Notes: generated by a model not told the origin, from the letters alone. A stretch of DNA of 64,000 bases from Janthinobacterium silvisoli (GCF_014200725.1 NZ_JACHCL010000007.1:62001-126000); one strand, 5' to 3'; numbered from the stretch's first letter, positions 34,429-44,313 are shown. Numbers and translations are program-made.

Positions 34429-34869
34429 ATGATGTTAAAGGCAGTCCTGATCGATAGCAGCGCCGTGGCGCGCGGCCTGCTCAATACGGTCTTGATCGAT
34501 GGCGGCTACGATGTGTGCGGCCAGACGCATACCAGCGCGCTGGGGCTGGCACTATTGGTCAAGCACCGCCCGCATTTCGTGTGCATCGCGCGCGAACAGG
34601 TCGAAGATGGCAGCAATGTGGTGCAGACCATCCGCGAGCAGTATCCGAAGACGCTTATTTTCATGGTCTCGGGCGGCATCGACGCCGCCTCGTTGCAGGC
34701 GGCGCACGCGATGGGCGTGTCGGGCTTTATCGTCAAGCCCTTCATGGCCGACACGGTCTTGAAAACCGTGCGCAATACCGTCATTGCGATGGTGCGCAAA
34801 CAGCAGGCGCTGGCTGCCGCCGCGCAGGCGGCAGCGCAAGCATCACAGGAATCAGGCCAGGCCGGTTGA
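34429..34869 (+). CDS. Receiver-domain protein lacking the phospho-acceptor Asp (pseudo-receiver)
   Basis: 146 residues: one CheY-like domain (1-118) and an Ala/Gln-rich tail. Asp9 of the acidic pocket is present but its partner is Ser10, and the phospho-acceptor position is Ala54 (FVCIAREQ), so ordinary phosphotransfer is not possible. Lys103 (IVKPF) and Ser81 are kept. The domain may work by protein binding or dimerisation. No histidine kinase is near. Its 3' end overlaps the convergent mnmA gene by 18 bases. The ATG at 34429 follows an AAGGAAAG site. Confidence 0.85.
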   Translation: MMLKAVLIDSSAVARGLLNTVLIDGGYDVCGQTHTSALGLALLVKHRPHFVCIAREQVEDGSNVVQTIREQYPKTLIFMVSGGIDAASLQAAHAMGVSGFIVKPFMADTVLKTVRNTVIAMVRKQQALAAAAQAAAQASQESGQAG

Positions 34870-35967
34870 GCTGGCGATAATCCCGCCACCCAGGCACACG
34901 TCGCCGTCGTACAGCACGGCCGACTGGCCTGGCGTCACGGCCCATTGCGCCTGGTCGAAGGCCAGGCTGAAGTGTTCCAGTCCCTCCGGTTGCAGCTGGC
35001 AGGCCACGTCGGCCTGGCGGTAGCGCGTCTTGGCAGACAGGGCGCCCGCCTGCGGCGCCACGCCGGCGATCCAGCTGGCCTGGTCGGCGGACAGCGCCGG
35101 CGACAGCAGCCACGGATGGTCATGGCCCTGCACCACGTACAGGGTGTTGTTGACGATATCCTTGCGCGCCACATACCAGGCGTCGCTGCTGCCATCGGCG
35201 TTCTGGTACGACTTTACGCCGCCGATACCGATGCCCTTGCGCTGGCCCAGGGTATAAAAACTCAGTCCCACGTGTTCGCCCACGGTCTTGCCGTCCGGCG
35301 TTTTCATCGGGCCCGGCTTGTACGACAGGTAGCGGTTCAAAAATTCGCGGAACGGGCGTTCGCCGATAAAGCAGATACCGGTTGAATCCTTTTTCTGCGC
35401 GTTCGGCAGACCCAGTTTCTCGGCGATCTTGCGCACTTCCGTTTTCGGGATTTCACCGAGCGGAAATAAAGTTTTAGACAGTTGCGCCTGGTTCAAACGG
35501 TGCAGGAAGTAGCTCTGGTCCTTGCTGGCGTCGACAGCCTTCAGCAGTTCGTAGCGGCCCGCATCCGTCGGCGACTGGCGCACGCGCGCATAGTGGCCGG
35601 TGGCGATCAGGTCGGCGCCCAGGGTCATGGCGTGGTCGAGGAAAGCCTTGAACTTGATTTCGGCGTTGCACAGCACGTCCGGGTTCGGCGTGCGGCCGGC
35701 CTGGTATTCGCGCAGGAAGTCGGCGAACACGCGGTCCTTGTATTCGGCGGCAAAGTTGACGGCTTCGATATCGACGCCGATCACGTCGGCCACGCTGGCC
35801 GCGTCGATCCAGTCCTGGCGCGTCGAGCAGTATTCGCTGTCGTCGTCGTCTTCCCAGTTTTTCATGAACAGGCCGATCACTTCATAGCCTTGTTCTTTCA
35901 GCATCCATGCCGCGACCGAGGAATCGACCCCGCCTGACATACCGATCACGACTTTCTTCTTGCTCAT
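34852..35967 (-). CDS. mnmA: tRNA-specific 2-thiouridylase MnmA
   Basis: 371-residue enzyme that makes 2-thiouridine at U34 of Glu, Gln and Lys tRNAs from ATP and a persulfide. P-loop [15 protein letters not shown] (about 9-23), catalytic cysteines Cys100 ([12 protein letters not shown]) and Cys199 ([10 protein letters not shown]), and the C-terminal beta-barrel end are all present at the normal length. The next gene upstream is a NudJ-type hydrolase, a pairing also seen in E. coli (nudJ-mnmA). Its 3' end overlaps the convergent receiver gene by 18 bases, so the two messages are partly antisense. Confidence 0.96.
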   Translation of the reverse strand: MSKKKVVIGMSGGVDSSVAAWMLKEQGYEVIGLFMKNWEDDDDSEYCSTRQDWIDAASVADVIGVDIEAVNFAAEYKDRVFADFLREYQAGRTPNPDVLCNAEIKFKAFLDHAMTLGADLIATGHYARVRQSPTDAGRYELLKAVDASKDQSYFLHRLNQAQLSKTLFPLGEIPKTEVRKIAEKLGLPNAQKKDSTGICFIGERPFREFLNRYLSYKPGPMKTPDGKTVGEHVGLSFYTLGQRKGIGIGGVKSYQNADGSSDAWYVARKDIVNNTLYVVQGHDHPWLLSPALSADQASWIAGVAPQAGALSAKTRYRQADVACQLQPEGLEHFSLAFDQAQWAVTPGQSAVLYDGDVCLGGGIIASSTGLA

Positions 35968-36010
35968 CTTGCTTTCCAGTGTACTTTAAATAATATTGCC
36001 ATGCGCCGGT

Positions 36011-36490
36011 CTACGCACTATTGAACACCGACGCATGCGTATGCAGCAGCGCCAGCGGCGCGCGCCTGCCCGCCAGGTATTCGTCCACGCACTGCAGCAC
36101 CAGCGGGCTGCGGTGGCGTTCCTGGCATGCGGCCAGTTCGTCGCGCGTCATCCACAAGGTGCGGATGATGCCTTCGTCCAGCGGCTGGTCGTGCTGGGCA
36201 CCGGCAGTGCCGCAAAACGTGAAGCGCAGATAAGTCACATCCTCGCCCGTGCGCAGCGAGCGGTAGCGCGACATATACATGCCGACCAGCGCCGTGGGAA
36301 TGAAATCGTAGGCCGCTTCTTCCAGCGTTTCGCGTATCACCGCCTGCTCCAGCGACTCGAACGGATCGAGGTGGCCGGCCGGTTGATTCAGCTTGATGCC
36401 TTCGCTGGTCTCTTCTTCAATCAGTAAAAACAGGCCGTCTCGCTCGACGATGGCGGCGACGGTGACAGAGGGTTTCCAGATTCTCGGCAT
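36011..36490 (-). CDS. nudJ: NudJ-type NUDIX hydrolase
   Basis: 159-residue NUDIX hydrolase. The start KPSVTVAAIVERDG and the LNQPAGHLDPFESL region match NudJ, which releases phosphate from hydroxymethylpyrimidine and thiamine pyrophosphates and other nucleotides. The Nudix helix reads GHLDPFESLEQ..RETLEEAA, with all catalytic acidic residues but Ala in place of the last usual glycine. The gene ends 43 bases upstream of mnmA on the same strand, as in enteric bacteria. Substrate is inferred from that context and from the N-terminus. Confidence 0.85.
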   Translation of the reverse strand: MPRIWKPSVTVAAIVERDGLFLLIEEETSEGIKLNQPAGHLDPFESLEQAVIRETLEEAAYDFIPTALVGMYMSRYRSLRTGEDVTYLRFTFCGTAGAQHDQPLDEGIIRTLWMTRDELAACQERHRSPLVLQCVDEYLAGRRAPLALLHTHASVFNSA

Positions 36491-36899
36491 GATTCCATCC
36501 TTGAAAGAGCCGACATTTTATCTTGTTCTGCGCGCGCGGTTTGAACCCGGCGTTTAGTGGCGCGGACATATTGATAAATGACAACGTTTTAGCAAATAGC
36601 GGCGGGAGGCACTGACGGGCAGGCCGGTGCTTGCACTAGCATGTGGCAGCTGGCGGCAAGGCGCCCGTTGCGCCCGTCAATATAGGCGCTCCGCGTGCTC
36701 AAAACAAGCGCGCACACATAGTAATTTGTGGTGAAATTGACACAAATTTTCTTGGCCGAAGGGAACCGCTGCCTGCCAGAACCGCTGCAGTGTTGATGCA
36801 GGAAATTAGTGCCAGATGTCTAGAAGTTGCTGGTTGATAAACGTTTTGTGTACAGGTTTCCATGTTAGATTCTACTCACTTATCACTAGCGGAGGCGTC
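36491..36899 (+). promoter_or_regulatory. Promoter region of the pnt operon
   Basis: 409 bases with no supported gene. AATTTGTG and CACAAATT (36723-36730 and 36741-36748) form a perfect 8-bp inverted repeat with a 10-bp spacer and overlap a -35-like TTGACA (36737-36742), for which I see no good -10. A short open frame (36643-36837) has no ribosome site or similarity. The GGAGG before pntAA is at 36892-36896. Confidence 0.4.
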
Positions 36900-38012
36900 A
36901 TGAGGATAGGAATACCGGCTGAAACACGGCCAGGGGAGACGCGGGTGGCGGCAACGCCCGAGACAGTCAAGAAATTGGCAGTCAAGCATCAGATCGTTGT
37001 GCAGTCGGGAGCGGGCTTGCATGCCTCGATCCCCGATGAAGCCTACCTCGCCGCTGGTGCGCAGATAGGCACCGCGGCCGACGCCTATGGCAGCGCCATC
37101 GTGCTCAAGGTGCGCGCACCCGACGCCGGGGAACGCGCGCTGATGGCCAGCGGCACCGTATTGATCGGCATGCTGAACCCGTTCGACGCAGACAATATCG
37201 CCGCCATGGCCACGGCCGGCCTGTCCGCCTTTGCGCTGGAAGCCGTGCCGCGCATCACGCGCGCCCAGTCGATGGACGTGCTGTCGTCGCAAGCCAATAT
37301 CGCCGGCTACAAGGCGGTGCTGGTGGCGGCCAATACCTACCAGCGCTTCATGCCCATGCTGATGACGGCGGCCGGCACCGTCAAGGCGGCCCGTGTGCTG
37401 ATCATGGGCGTGGGCGTGGCCGGTTTGCAGGCGATCGCCACGGCCAAGCGCCTGGGCGCCGTGATCGAAGCGTCCGACGTGCGCCCGCCCGTCAAGGAAC
37501 AGGTGGAGTCGCTGGGCGCCAAATTCATCGATGTACCCTTCCTCACCGATGAAGAAAAGGAAATCGCCAAGGGCAGCGGTGGTTATGCGCGCGCCATGCC
37601 GGCCGACTGGATGCGGCGCCAGGCTGAACTGGTGCACGAACGCGCAAAACAAGCTGACATCATCATCACCACCGCGCTGATCCCCGGCCGCGCCGCGCCC
37701 GTGCTGATTTCAGAAGAGACGGTAAAAGCCATGAAACCCGGTTCCGTCATCGTCGACCTGGCGGTGGAACAGGGCGGCAATTGCCCGCTGTCGGAGCTGG
37801 GCAAGACTGTGGTGAAACACGGCGTGCATATTGTCGGCCAGCCTGATCTGGCGACCCTGGTGGCAGCCGACGCCTCGGCCCTGTATGCGCGCAATGTGCT
37901 GGACTTCCTCAAGCTGATCATCGACAAGGACGATCAGCTGCTGATCGACCGCGAGGATGAAATCATCAAGGCTAGCCTGGTGTGTGCGGATAACACCATC
38001 TTAAGAAAATAA
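36900..38012 (+). CDS. pntAA: NAD(P) transhydrogenase alpha subunit, part 1 (NAD-binding domain)
   Basis: 370-residue dI domain that binds NAD(H) on the cytoplasmic face. [20 protein letters not shown] is the alanine dehydrogenase/PntA signature, [18 protein letters not shown] the mobile-loop region, and [18 protein letters not shown] the Rossmann loop. The start is the ATG at 36900, four bases after GGAGG; an upstream frame extension has no similarity. In this organism alpha is split into two genes (three-gene transhydrogenase as in Rhodospirillum). The enzyme makes NADPH from NADH using the proton gradient. Confidence 0.95.
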   Translation: MRIGIPAETRPGETRVAATPETVKKLAVKHQIVVQSGAGLHASIPDEAYLAAGAQIGTAADAYGSAIVLKVRAPDAGERALMASGTVLIGMLNPFDADNIAAMATAGLSAFALEAVPRITRAQSMDVLSSQANIAGYKAVLVAANTYQRFMPMLMTAAGTVKAARVLIMGVGVAGLQAIATAKRLGAVIEASDVRPPVKEQVESLGAKFIDVPFLTDEEKEIAKGSGGYARAMPADWMRRQAELVHERAKQADIIITTALIPGRAAPVLISEETVKAMKPGSVIVDLAVEQGGNCPLSELGKTVVKHGVHIVGQPDLATLVAADASALYARNVLDFLKLIIDKDDQLLIDREDEIIKASLVCADNTILRK

Positions 38013-38034
38013 TGAGTACAGGGAGAAGCGCGTC

Positions 38035-38349
38035 ATGGAAATCAGTCACACCATCACCAATCTGATCATCTTCGTGCTGGCCATTTATGTGGGCTACCAC
38101 GTCGTCTGGACCGTTACGCCGGCGCTGCATACGCCGCTGATGGCCGTCACCAACGCGATTTCCGCCATCATCATCGTCGGCGCCATGCTGGCGGCCGGCC
38201 TGACGGAAGGCTTGCTGGCGCAAGTGGCCGGCACGGTGGCCGTGGCGCTGGCCGCCGTCAATGTATTTGGCGGCTTTTTGGTCACGCAGCGCATGCTGGA
38301 AATGTTCCGCAAAAAAGAGCCGAAGGCCAAGCAGGGAGACAAGGCATGA
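38035..38349 (+). CDS. pntAB: NAD(P) transhydrogenase alpha subunit, part 2 (membrane domain)
   Basis: 104 residues with three to four membrane helices (opening [20 protein letters not shown]), the separate membrane segment of the split alpha subunit. [20 protein letters not shown] is the conserved PntAB motif. Gap to pntAA is 22 bases; it overlaps pntB by four bases (ATGA), so it is made in step with the beta subunit. It forms the proton path together with PntB. Confidence 0.95.
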   Translation: MEISHTITNLIIFVLAIYVGYHVVWTVTPALHTPLMAVTNAISAIIIVGAMLAAGLTEGLLAQVAGTVAVALAAVNVFGGFLVTQRMLEMFRKKEPKAKQGDKA

Positions 38350-39812
38350 GCGATCCCATGAGCTTCATCAGCATGAACCTGGTGACGATGATGTATCTGA
38401 TCGCCTCCGTGTGCTTTATCCAGGCCTTGAAAGGCCTGTCGTCGCCATCGACGGCGCGCCGCGGCAATGCCTTTGGCATGGCGGGCATGGCGATTGCGGC
38501 GATTACCACCGTGGCCCTGATCCTGAAACTGAAGGAACAGCAAACGGGTGGCCTGGGCTTGCCGCTGGTCGTGCTGGGCATCGTGGTGGGCGGCGTGATC
38601 GGCACCTATCTGGCAAAAACCGTGGAAATGACCAAGATGCCGGAACTGGTGGCGGCCATGCATTCGCTGATCGGCCTGGCCGCAGTCTGCATCGCCGTGG
38701 CGGCCGTGTCGGAACCGTGGGCCTTCAATATCGCCCGGCATGGCGAAGCGCTGCCGCTCGGTAACCGCTTCGAGCTGTTTATCGGCACCTTTGTCGGCGC
38801 CATCACGTTTTCCGGTTCCGTGATCGCCTTCGGCAAGCTGTCGGGCAAATACAAATTCCGCCTGTTCCAGGGGGCGCCAGTCAGCTTCAAGGGGCAGCAC
38901 CTGCTCAACCTGGTGCTGGCGCTGGTGATGGTCGCCCTGGGCCTGGTGTTCTGCTTTGCCGATGGTGTGCAGCCTGCGTGGACGCCGTTCATCATCATGG
39001 CCCTGATCGCCTTTGCGCTGGGTGTGTTGATCATCATCCCGATTGGCGGGGCCGACATGCCGGTGGTGGTGTCGATGCTGAACAGTTATTCGGGCTGGGC
39101 GGCGGCCGGCATCGGCTTTTCGCTGAATAACTCGATGTTGATCATCGCCGGTTCGCTGGTGGGGTCCTCGGGTGCAATCCTGTCCTACATCATGTGCAAG
39201 GCCATGAACCGTTCGTTTTTCAATGTCATCCTGGGCGGCTTTGGCGGCGATGCGCCGCAAGCGGGCAGCGGCGCGGCGCAGGAACAGCGGCCCGTGAAAT
39301 CGGGTTCGGCAGACGACGCCGCCTTCATCATGGGCAATGCGGAAACCGTCATCATCGTGCCCGGCTATGGCCTGGCTGTAGCGCGCGCCCAGCATTCCCT
39401 GAAAGAGCTGGTGGAAAAGCTCACCCACAAGGGCGTCACCGTCAAGTATGCGATCCACCCGGTAGCGGGGCGCATGCCGGGCCACATGAACGTGCTGCTG
39501 GCCGAAGCCGAAGTGCCGTACGACCAGGTGTTCGAGATGGAAGACATCAATGGCGAATTTGGCCAGACCGACGTGGTGCTGGTGCTGGGCGCGAACGACG
39601 TCGTCAACCCGGCCGCCAAAGACCCGAAATCGCCGATCGCCGGCATGCCCATCCTGGAAGCGTACAAAGCCAAGAGCATCATCGTCAACAAGCGCTCGAT
39701 GGCTTCCGGTTATGCAGGCCTGGACAATGAGCTGTTTTACCAGCCGAACACGATGATGGTATTTGGCGATGCGAAGAAGGTCATCGAAGATATGCTGAAA
39801 GCGGTCGAATAA
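38346..39812 (+). CDS. pntB: NAD(P) transhydrogenase beta subunit
   Basis: 488 residues: nine or so membrane helices (1-260) and a C-terminal dIII domain (about 310-488) that binds NADP(H). The NADP loop is [18 protein letters not shown], with [20 protein letters not shown] and [14 protein letters not shown], the usual PntB motifs. It completes a three-gene operon. The ATGA overlap with pntAB couples their translation. A hairpin at 39834-39855 lies just after the stop. Confidence 0.96.
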   Translation: MSDPMSFISMNLVTMMYLIASVCFIQALKGLSSPSTARRGNAFGMAGMAIAAITTVALILKLKEQQTGGLGLPLVVLGIVVGGVIGTYLAKTVEMTKMPELVAAMHSLIGLAAVCIAVAAVSEPWAFNIARHGEALPLGNRFELFIGTFVGAITFSGSVIAFGKLSGKYKFRLFQGAPVSFKGQHLLNLVLALVMVALGLVFCFADGVQPAWTPFIIMALIAFALGVLIIIPIGGADMPVVVSMLNSYSGWAAAGIGFSLNNSMLIIAGSLVGSSGAILSYIMCKAMNRSFFNVILGGFGGDAPQAGSGAAQEQRPVKSGSADDAAFIMGNAETVIIVPGYGLAVARAQHSLKELVEKLTHKGVTVKYAIHPVAGRMPGHMNVLLAEAEVPYDQVFEMEDINGEFGQTDVVLVLGANDVVNPAAKDPKSPIAGMPILEAYKAKSIIVNKRSMASGYAGLDNELFYQPNTMMVFGDAKKVIEDMLKAVE

Positions 39813-39833
39813 GACGCCATCAGCTACAGCCAG

Positions 39834-39855
39834 CGGCCCGCCATCGTGCGGGCCG
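39834..39855. terminator. Hairpin between pntB and ubiH
   Basis: Stem CGGCCCGC/GCGGGCCG (39834-39841 with 39848-39855), loop CATCGT. It sits between two convergent genes; U runs are poor on both strands (TTGACTTTA after it on plus), so termination strength is uncertain. Confidence 0.5.
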
Positions 39856-39874
39856 TTGACTTTATGCTCGATCT

Positions 39875-41023
39875 TTAGCGGCGGCCGTACATCATCAGTT
39901 CCGCCAGCGTCTTGCGCGCGGGGCTGACGACGTCGAGCAATCCCAGCGACAAACCCAGCAGCCCTTGCACCGGTGCCGCGCCCGTGAAGATGCGCGCCAT
40001 GATGTCGGTGATGCGCACGGTCATGCTGCGGTCGGCCTGGCGCAAGCCGGCATAGCGTGCCAGGCCTGCCGGACTGCCATCTTGCGCCAGCACGCGAGCC
40101 AGCACGGCGGCGTCGCGCAAGCCCAGGTTCAAGCCCTGGCCAGCAACCGGGTGCAGGGTTTGCGCAGCATTGCCGATCGCCACCGTGCGCGTTGTGCCGC
40201 CTGCCTGGGCGTTCAGGCCCAGTGGATAAGCCAGGCGCGGCGTGGTGTGCATGAAGCGTCCCATGCGGCTGCCGAAGGCGGTGTCCAGGCGTGCCAGAAA
40301 GGCGCTATCGTCGAGCGCCAGCAATTGTTCGGCGCGCGCCGGTGGTACGCACCAGACCAGTGCATAGCCATCGTCTTGCGGCAGCAGGGCCAGCGGGCCT
40401 TCATCGGTAAAACGCTCGTAGGCGCGATGGGCGATCGGGCTGCTGGCGCGCACATGGGCGATGATGGCGCTTTGGCCGTAGTCGCGGCTGAGGCTGCGTT
40501 CCTGCTGCTGGCCGAACAGGCCACCCTCGGCCTGCACCAGCAGCTTCGTGCGCAAGCTTGATGCGGCGCCATCCTGTTCGATAGCGATGCTGACGCCATC
40601 CGCATCTTCCGCGTTGCCTGTCACCCGCGCCGGGCGCAGGCTGGCGATGCCCAGCTGCGCAGAGACGTCGGCCAGCACGCTGACCACCGCGCCATAGCGC
40701 GCCACATAACCGAGTGCTTCGACTCGATGCTCGCTGCGGTCCATCAGGCTGCGGCCGAAATGGCCGCGGCGCGAAACGTGGATCTGGTGGATCGGCGTGG
40801 CCTCGACAGGCCAGGCGCCTGCCGCTTCCAGGATCTGGCGGCTGCCGTGCGACAGGGCGATGGTGCGCGGATCGCGTTTGGCTTGTTCGATTGATTTCGC
40901 ATCGAGCAGGGCGATGCCGCCGGCGCGTGATCCGTCTTGCACCAGCAGCGCGGCCAGCGCCATGCCGACCGGGCCGGCGCCGCAGATGGCGAGATCGTAA
41001 TCGTAAGAGGGCGGTGTATGCAT
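39875..41023 (-). CDS. ubiH: UbiH-family FAD-dependent ubiquinone-pathway hydroxylase
   Basis: 382-residue FAD monooxygenase. The dinucleotide loop CGAGPVGMALAALL is at 14-27; the third FAD motif is RTVAIGNAAQTLHPVAGQG, with Asn where relatives usually have Asp (GDAAH), and the DPRTIALSHGSRQIL region is the UbiH/VisC hallmark. It hydroxylates a polyprenyl ring in aerobic ubiquinone synthesis. It is preceded by pepP on the same strand, nine bases apart, as in the well-known pepP-ubiH pair. Which ring position (UbiH, UbiI or UbiF type) cannot be settled from sequence. Confidence 0.85.
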   Translation of the reverse strand: MHTPPSYDYDLAICGAGPVGMALAALLVQDGSRAGGIALLDAKSIEQAKRDPRTIALSHGSRQILEAAGAWPVEATPIHQIHVSRRGHFGRSLMDRSEHRVEALGYVARYGAVVSVLADVSAQLGIASLRPARVTGNAEDADGVSIAIEQDGAASSLRTKLLVQAEGGLFGQQQERSLSRDYGQSAIIAHVRASSPIAHRAYERFTDEGPLALLPQDDGYALVWCVPPARAEQLLALDDSAFLARLDTAFGSRMGRFMHTTPRLAYPLGLNAQAGGTTRTVAIGNAAQTLHPVAGQGLNLGLRDAAVLARVLAQDGSPAGLARYAGLRQADRSMTVRITDIMARIFTGAAPVQGLLGLSLGLLDVVSPARKTLAELMMYGRR

Positions 41024-41032
41024 GCTACGGCT

Positions 41033-42358
41033 TTAATCCTGTGACATCAGTTGTTCGATTTCAGCGATGCTCTTGGGCGCCGTACTGAGAATTTCATGGC
41101 CTTGCGGCGCGACCAGCACATCGTCCTCGATGCGGATGCCGGTATGCCAGAACTGCTCGGGCACGCCGGGGCCGGGGCGCACATAGATGCCCGGTTCCAC
41201 CGTCAGCACCATGCCTGGCTCCAGGGCGCGCCACGGCTTGCCGGGCGCATCGGTATCGCGGTAGGCGCCCACGTCATGCACGTCCATGCCCAGCCAGTGG
41301 CTGGTGCCGTGCATGTAGAACGGCAGATAGCTTTTATCGGCGATCACGTCTTGCACGCCGCCATGCTGCTGCCGGTCCAGCAGGCGCAAGTCCAGCATGC
41401 CTTGCGCCAGCACGTGCACGGCCGCTTCGTGGATGGCGCTTTGCGCGCTGCCGGGGCGTATCACATCGAACGCCGCCTGCTGCGCCGCCAGCACCAGCTC
41501 ATACAGGGCCTTTTGCGGTCCGCTGAAGCGGCCATTGACCGGCCAGGTGCGCGTGATGTCCGAGGCATAGCCATCGAGTTCGCAGCCGGCGTCGATCAGC
41601 AGCAGGTCGCCATCGTTCAACACCGCGTTGTTGGCGCTGTAGTGCAGGATGCAGGCGTTGGCGCCGCCCGCCACGATGGACGAGTAGGCCGGGAACTGCG
41701 CGCCGTTGCGGCGAAATTCGTACAGCAGTTCCGCCTCGATCGCATATTCATGCAGGCCGGGGCGCGTGGCGCGCATGGCGCGCGCGTGGGCCGCGCTGGA
41801 AATATCTGCTGCACGCCGCATCAAGGCTTGTTCTTCGCTGTCCTTGTATAAACGCATGGCGTCGAGCATGCCGCTGATGTCATGTGCGCTGCCTGGTGCC
41901 GTGATGCCGCTGCGGGCTTTTTGCCGCACCTGTTGCAGCCATAGTTTGACTTGGGCATCGAGGCTGCCGCCGAGCGCGTAGTACAGGGCTGGCGCATCGG
42001 CCAGCAGGCGCGCCATTTCCACGTCGAGTTCCTCGATGGGAAAGGCGGCATCGAAGCCAAAGGTGAGACGTGCCGCTTCCGGTCCATGGCGGAAGCCATC
42101 CCAGATTTCACGTTCGGTATTCTTGGCGCGGCAAAACAAGATGGCCCGCGCAGGCGCCGTGGCGCTGGCGGCGACCAGGGCCAGCGCGCTGTGCGGTTCC
42201 GTAAAACCGCTGAGATAATAAAAATAGCTGTCGTGGCGATACGGGTAATCGCAATCGCTGTTGCGCGGCACTTCGGGCGCCGTGGCGATGATGGCCACGC
42301 TGCCTGGCAGCATCTGTGCCATCAGCGCTGCGCGCCGTGCCGCGTAGTTGGCCATCAT
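41033..42358 (-). CDS. pepP: Aminopeptidase P (Xaa-Pro aminopeptidase)
   Basis: 441-residue metallo-peptidase that cuts residue 1 from X-Pro peptides. The pita-bread domain (about 170-430) has all five metal ligands: two Asp in LLIDAGCELDGYASDITRTW, His in MHGTSHWLGMDVHD, and Glu in VEPGIYV and GIRIEDD. The start is the ATG at 42358, overlapping the murU stop by four bases (ATGATG). It belongs to the amgK-murU-pepP-ubiH run on this strand. Cytoplasmic, typically a tetramer. Confidence 0.94.
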   Translation of the reverse strand: MMANYAARRAALMAQMLPGSVAIIATAPEVPRNSDCDYPYRHDSYFYYLSGFTEPHSALALVAASATAPARAILFCRAKNTEREIWDGFRHGPEAARLTFGFDAAFPIEELDVEMARLLADAPALYYALGGSLDAQVKLWLQQVRQKARSGITAPGSAHDISGMLDAMRLYKDSEEQALMRRAADISSAAHARAMRATRPGLHEYAIEAELLYEFRRNGAQFPAYSSIVAGGANACILHYSANNAVLNDGDLLLIDAGCELDGYASDITRTWPVNGRFSGPQKALYELVLAAQQAAFDVIRPGSAQSAIHEAAVHVLAQGMLDLRLLDRQQHGGVQDVIADKSYLPFYMHGTSHWLGMDVHDVGAYRDTDAPGKPWRALEPGMVLTVEPGIYVRPGPGVPEQFWHTGIRIEDDVLVAPQGHEILSTAPKSIAEIEQLMSQD

Positions 42359-43086
42359 GATGCGCTGGCCTTGGTTTTAGTCTCGGCTTTGACGCCGTTG
42401 AGTTCGTCCAGCTGTGCCGGCGTGCCCACATTGGTCCATTCGCCGGGATAGACTTCGCCGCCGATACGGCCCTGGTCCGCATATTTGCGCAGCAGATCGC
42501 CGAGACCGGCATGGCTGCCGGGTGCGATGCCGTCGAACATTTCGGGCCGGTAGACGCCGATATTGCCGAACGTCCATTTTGGCGTACCCGTATTGTTGAT
42601 CGAATACAGGGTCAGGCCGAAGTCACCCTTGGGGTGATGGTCGGGATTGGGCACCAGATAAGTCCAGGCAATGTCGCGCTGGTCGGCCGGATACGGCGTG
42701 CCCAGCACATCCTTGTCAGCCAGCACGTCGAGCACTTGCCTGAAGTCGAAATAGGGGCAATAGATATCGCCGGAAATGGCCAGGAACGGTTCTTCCCCCA
42801 GCAAGTGGCGCGCCTGGGCGATCCCGCCGGCCGTTTCCAGCGGCGTGCTTTCCGGCGAATAGACGATATGGGCGCCAAACTGGCTGCCGTCGCCCAGCGT
42901 TTCTTCGATCAGATGGCCCAGATGCGAGTGATTGATGACGATCTCGGTAATGCCGGCGCGCACCAGGTTCAGCACATGCCAGACGATCAATGGACGCCCG
43001 CGTACTTTCAGCAGCGGTTTGGGGCAGGTATCGGTGAGCGGACGCATCCGTTCACCGCGGCCTGCGGCGAAGATCATGGCTTTCAT
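42355..43086 (-). CDS. murU: N-acetylmuramate-1-phosphate uridylyltransferase MurU
   Basis: 243-residue nucleotidyltransferase. The signature FAAGRGERMRPLTDTCPKPL (G-x-G-x-R-x-x-P-x-x-x-x-x-PKP) is near the N-terminus and the metal-site Asp is in AISGDIY. With the adjacent amgK it forms the MurNAc salvage shortcut that converts MurNAc-1-P to UDP-MurNAc, bypassing de novo synthesis and reported to raise tolerance to fosfomycin in Pseudomonas. murU follows amgK after a 60-base gap and overlaps pepP by four bases. Confidence 0.93.
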   Translation of the reverse strand: MKAMIFAAGRGERMRPLTDTCPKPLLKVRGRPLIVWHVLNLVRAGITEIVINHSHLGHLIEETLGDGSQFGAHIVYSPESTPLETAGGIAQARHLLGEEPFLAISGDIYCPYFDFRQVLDVLADKDVLGTPYPADQRDIAWTYLVPNPDHHPKGDFGLTLYSINNTGTPKWTFGNIGVYRPEMFDGIAPGSHAGLGDLLRKYADQGRIGGEVYPGEWTNVGTPAQLDELNGVKAETKTKASAS

Positions 43087-43146
43087 GGTGGTACTCGTTT
43101 CTGATTCGTTTGATGAATGAGGCGCGGCTTGGGCCGCGCGGTTTGC

Positions 43147-44214
43147 TTAGAAGGTATAACCGACTTGCGGTGTTTTGTTCTCTAATGCATCGAGCAGGCG
43201 CACCAGCGGTTTGAGTTCCGTGTAGCGGTTGGCCGTCTTGCGCACGTAGTCGAGCACGGTTGGCAGGTCGGCCATATAGATATCCTTGCCATCGCGGTAG
43301 TTCAGGCGCGCGAACAGGCCGAGGATTTTCAGATGGCGCTGCAGGGCCGTGAATTCGAAATCGCGGTAAAAAGCGTCGATATCGGGATTCACCGGCAAAC
43401 CCAGCTGCTTGGCGCGCTGCCAGTAGCGGATCACCCAATCGAGCACCAGTTCTTCATCCCACTGGATATAGGCGTCGCGCAGCAGCGAGGCGATGTCATA
43501 GGTGATCGGACCAAACACGGCATCCTGGAAATCGAGGATGCCGGGATTCGGGATGGAACCGTCGTTAATATGCATCAAGTTGCGCGAATGGTAATCGCGG
43601 TGCATGAAAACTTGCTGCTGCGACAAGATGTTCGCCGTGATGGCTTCAAACACCTTGTTCAACTGGGTTGCCTGCACGTCCGTCAGGGTGGCGCCCAGGT
43701 GCTTGCCGATAAACCATTCGGGGAACAGATTCATTTCGCGCAAGATGAAGGCGCGGTCGAATTCGGGCAGCACACCTGGTTCGCTCGCTTGCTGGATTTT
43801 CATCAAGGACTCCAGCGCTTCGGCGTATAGCACGGCAGCGTTGTCATGGTTCAGCGCGTCCAGATAGGTGGTCGTGCCCAGGTCGGACAGCAGCAGGAAA
43901 CCGTTTTCCAGGTCTTGCGCAATGATTTCGGGCACGGAGACGCCAGCTTTTTTCAGCAAACCTGCCACCTTGATGAAGGCGGGCACGTTTTCGCGCTCGG
44001 GCGGCGCATCCATGGCAATCAGTGTACTTCCTGGTAAGTTGGTGGCGCCGGGCAAGACGTCCAGGCGGAAGTAGCGGCGGAAGCTGGCATCGCTGGAAGC
44101 GGGGCGGGCGGAATCGGCCGAGACGAGGTTAAGCGAGGTCAACCAGGCTTTCAACAGGGTCAGGCGAGCGTCGGTCTGGGCCGGCGCGGCAGGGGAATTG
44201 GAAGAGAATGACAT
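43147..44214 (-). CDS. amgK: N-acetylmuramate/N-acetylglucosamine kinase AmgK
   Basis: 355-residue sugar kinase of the aminoglycoside phosphotransferase fold. Active-site loop FMHRDYHSRNLM and metal motif ILDFQDAVFGP are present. It phosphorylates the anomeric carbon of MurNAc/GlcNAc for MurU. The true start is the ATG at 44214; the much longer open frame upstream overlaps lptD on the other strand and has no similarity. Divergent from lptD with only 99 bases between start codons, so a shared promoter region serves cell-wall salvage and LPS export. Confidence 0.93.
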   Translation of the reverse strand: MSFSSNSPAAPAQTDARLTLLKAWLTSLNLVSADSARPASSDASFRRYFRLDVLPGATNLPGSTLIAMDAPPERENVPAFIKVAGLLKKAGVSVPEIIAQDLENGFLLLSDLGTTTYLDALNHDNAAVLYAEALESLMKIQQASEPGVLPEFDRAFILREMNLFPEWFIGKHLGATLTDVQATQLNKVFEAITANILSQQQVFMHRDYHSRNLMHINDGSIPNPGILDFQDAVFGPITYDIASLLRDAYIQWDEELVLDWVIRYWQRAKQLGLPVNPDIDAFYRDFEFTALQRHLKILGLFARLNYRDGKDIYMADLPTVLDYVRKTANRYTELKPLVRLLDALENKTPQVGYTF

Positions 44215-44313
44215 TAAGCGGCCTGTGGAATCGGGTTGATGATGCAGATTCCCATATAATAAGGGATTCAAATCAAAAAATCGCCTGTCAATGGTGCTTA
44301 CCCCGTCCAATTC
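44215..44313. promoter_or_regulatory. Divergent amgK / lptD promoter region
   Basis: A -10-like TATAAT (44255-44260) lies 53 bases before lptD. No good -35 is spaced from it (TTGATG at 44236 is too close). Nothing is conserved enough to name a regulator. Confidence 0.35.

Noticed and set aside
36643..36837. 64-codon frame in the pnt promoter region
   Set aside because: No ribosome-binding site, no recognisable composition, and it would run through the promoter of pntAA.
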